Assembly (NCBI GenBank): GCA_045118975.1
Contig: JBGVCT010000008.1
Coordinates: 62,001-126,000, forward strand
Direction: 5' to 3'
Length of the DNA stretch: 64,000 nt
DNA from: RGIG6178 sp045118975
GTDB taxonomy: Bacteria > Bacillota_I > Bacilli_A > RFN20 > DUOF01
Part shown: piece by piece, positions 63,200 to 64,000 of the stretch
Position numbering within the stretch: the first letter of the stretch is position 1
Layout of the letters: the number at the start of each line of letters is the position of its first letter
The notes under the pieces: generated by a model
Seen by the model: only the letters and a program-made list of their open reading frames with translations
What the model was told of the DNA's origin: nothing
Databases searched by the model: none
Program-made: the position numbers and the translations under genes

Positions 63200-64000
63200 T
63201 TATCTATCAATATAACCAGTACCTCCAACATAAATACCATTTAGTACTTCATCTCCAGTATATGTTGTATATTCTCCAGTAGTTGTTGTTGAAAGTCTCA
63301 TATGTCTTACAACACCTTCAGCAAATACTACAACAGCACCTTTCTCAGCTTCATATTCAACATAAACATTTTCTATAATACCGCCATTAATTTCAAATCT
63401 TCCACCCTCATGAGTTTTATATGAATTTGAATTTACAAATACGCTACCAATTTCTGCATCTTCATCAACAGTTGCAACTACACCTCTTGCTTGTGATCCT
63501 ATCCATAAATCTGTCGCATACATTAAATAGTCATGTCTTTCTTCAATTGTGTTACCAATTATGCTTCCACCATGCATTTCAAATGTTGCATAACCTGTAA
63601 CATATACTCCAGCTATATATGAACTACTATATCCTCCAGTTACAATTGTATCAGTTAGATTTAAATGTCCTGCATTTGCTCTTATTACTCTAGATTTTAA
63701 ATTTGCATCTAATCTTATATCCTCAAACTTTACATCTGTTTCTGATCCTTCAATAATAAACATTGCTGCGCCGTTAAAATTTTCTGAAGTAACAACTGTG
63801 CCATTATCTTCTCCGATTATGTCCAAATTTTTGTTTAAATATATTGTTTCATCAATTTTAGTCTCACCTAAAACCCAGATAGTACCGTTGTTTTGAGCCA
63901 TTTCTACAGCTTCTGCAAGAGAAGTAAATTCATCTCCTTCTCCCCAAATTGTGTGTCCACCTCGATATATATAAGGTTCTGGTTCAACCAATGTACCATA
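63200..64000 (-). CDS. Right-handed beta-helix surface protein, C-terminal part
   Basis: The open frame continues through the right edge, so only the last ~267 codons are here and the start is not visible. The sequence is a series of parallel-beta rungs: FTSLAEAVEMAQNNGTIWV, YLNKNLDIIGEDNGT, FEDIRLDAN, LTDTIVTGGY, FEMHGGSIIGN, FEINGGIIENVYVEY, with Asn/Gly turns typical of pectate-lyase-like and polymorphic surface proteins. No anchor motif is seen at the C-terminus (GGTGYIDR). Likely a secreted or surface structural protein or polysaccharide-binding enzyme. Confidence 0.75.
   Translation of the reverse strand, partial: YGTLVEPEPYIYRGGHTIWGEGDEFTSLAEAVEMAQNNGTIWVLGETKIDETIYLNKNLDIIGEDNGTVVTSENFNGAAMFIIEGSETDVKFEDIRLDANLKSRVIRANAGHLNLTDTIVTGGYSSSYIAGVYVTGYATFEMHGGSIIGNTIEERHDYLMYATDLWIGSQARGVVATVDEDAEIGSVFVNSNSYKTHEGGRFEINGGIIENVYVEYEAEKGAVVVFAEGVVRHMRLSTTTTGEYTTYTGDEVLNGIYVGGTGYIDR

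Noticed and set aside
1..64000. Mollicutes genetic code (TGA as Trp).
   Set aside because: TGA ends several well-bounded genes (52675-54132, cysS at 19497, rimO at 61353, the ABC gene at 6824), often in ATGA overlaps, and Trp is encoded by TGG.
1..64000. CRISPR array, insertion sequence or prophage.
   Set aside because: No regularly spaced identical short repeats, transposase, integrase or phage structural gene was seen; repeats found are all protein-coding Ig or Sel1 units.

Overview
The window is AT-rich (by eye roughly 30% G+C), densely coded DNA from a low-GC Gram-positive bacterium with the standard bacterial code. TGA ends several genes (the membrane Mur ligase, cysS, rimO and the first ABC gene), and TGG encodes Trp. 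Marks of a Firmicutes/Bacilli background are the block cysS - (mgtC) - rlmB - SigH-like sigma - rpmG - secE - nusG, a Bacillus-type DnaE N-terminus, the gap-pgk-tpiA-gpmI glycolytic operon, and wall genes (Ddl, a Mur ligase, LD-carboxypeptidase) without outer-membrane genes. I infer an uncultured, probably host-associated, fermentative member of the Bacilli/Mollicutes-related lineages; the exact taxon cannot be read from this window.

Layout. 1-4.0 kb: start of dnaE, a TrmH-type methyltransferase, then a two-gene unit with an adenosine-deaminase-family fusion protein and a coiled-coil partner. 4.1-9.2 kb: two divergent cold-shock genes, a pair of MacB-like ABC-permease fusions and a small Pro/Gly-rich protein. 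9.4-12.8 kb: tRNA-Lys, a HAD phosphatase, a tandem pair of small paralogous proteins, pta. 12.8-23.7 kb: a giant CvpA-like membrane protein, nusG-secE-rpmG-sigma-rlmB, MgtC, cysS, an EamA transporter and a DUF368 protein. 23.8-29.4 kb: rfbA and the glycolytic operon, with a terminator-like hairpin between gap and pgk. 29.7-44.6 kb: two very large secreted Ig-repeat surface proteins flanking a Sel1-repeat protein, clpP, a flavoprotein, an S66 LD-carboxypeptidase and a second DUF368 protein. 44.7-57.1 kb: tRNA-Ser, membrane proteins, deoD, mgtE, a cluster of D-Ala ligase, membrane Mur ligase and hydrolase, NfeD, TSCPD and Nudix proteins. 57.2-64 kb: orphan proteins, tRNA-Thr, a zincin-like protein, a LURP1-like protein, a MazF/PemK-like protein beside a possible ADP-ribosyltransferase-like protein, rimO and the C-terminal part of a beta-helix surface protein.

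Most genes lie on the minus strand in short operons bounded by clear intrinsic terminators. Shine-Dalgarno sites are usually GGTGAT or GGAGG; the GTG inside GGTGAT often falls in frame just upstream of the real ATG, so several starts given here are deliberately shorter than the longest open frame. No CRISPR array, insertion sequence, integrase or prophage gene was seen.

The points most worth following are the ADA fusion with its nucleotide-sensor-like C-terminal domain, the shared C-terminal tail and UTRs of the two giant surface proteins (one cut short by a stop where the other has Trp), the MazF-like/ART-like pair, the membrane Mur ligase plus divergent D-Ala ligase, and a recurring layout in which stop codons sit inside terminator or hairpin stems.
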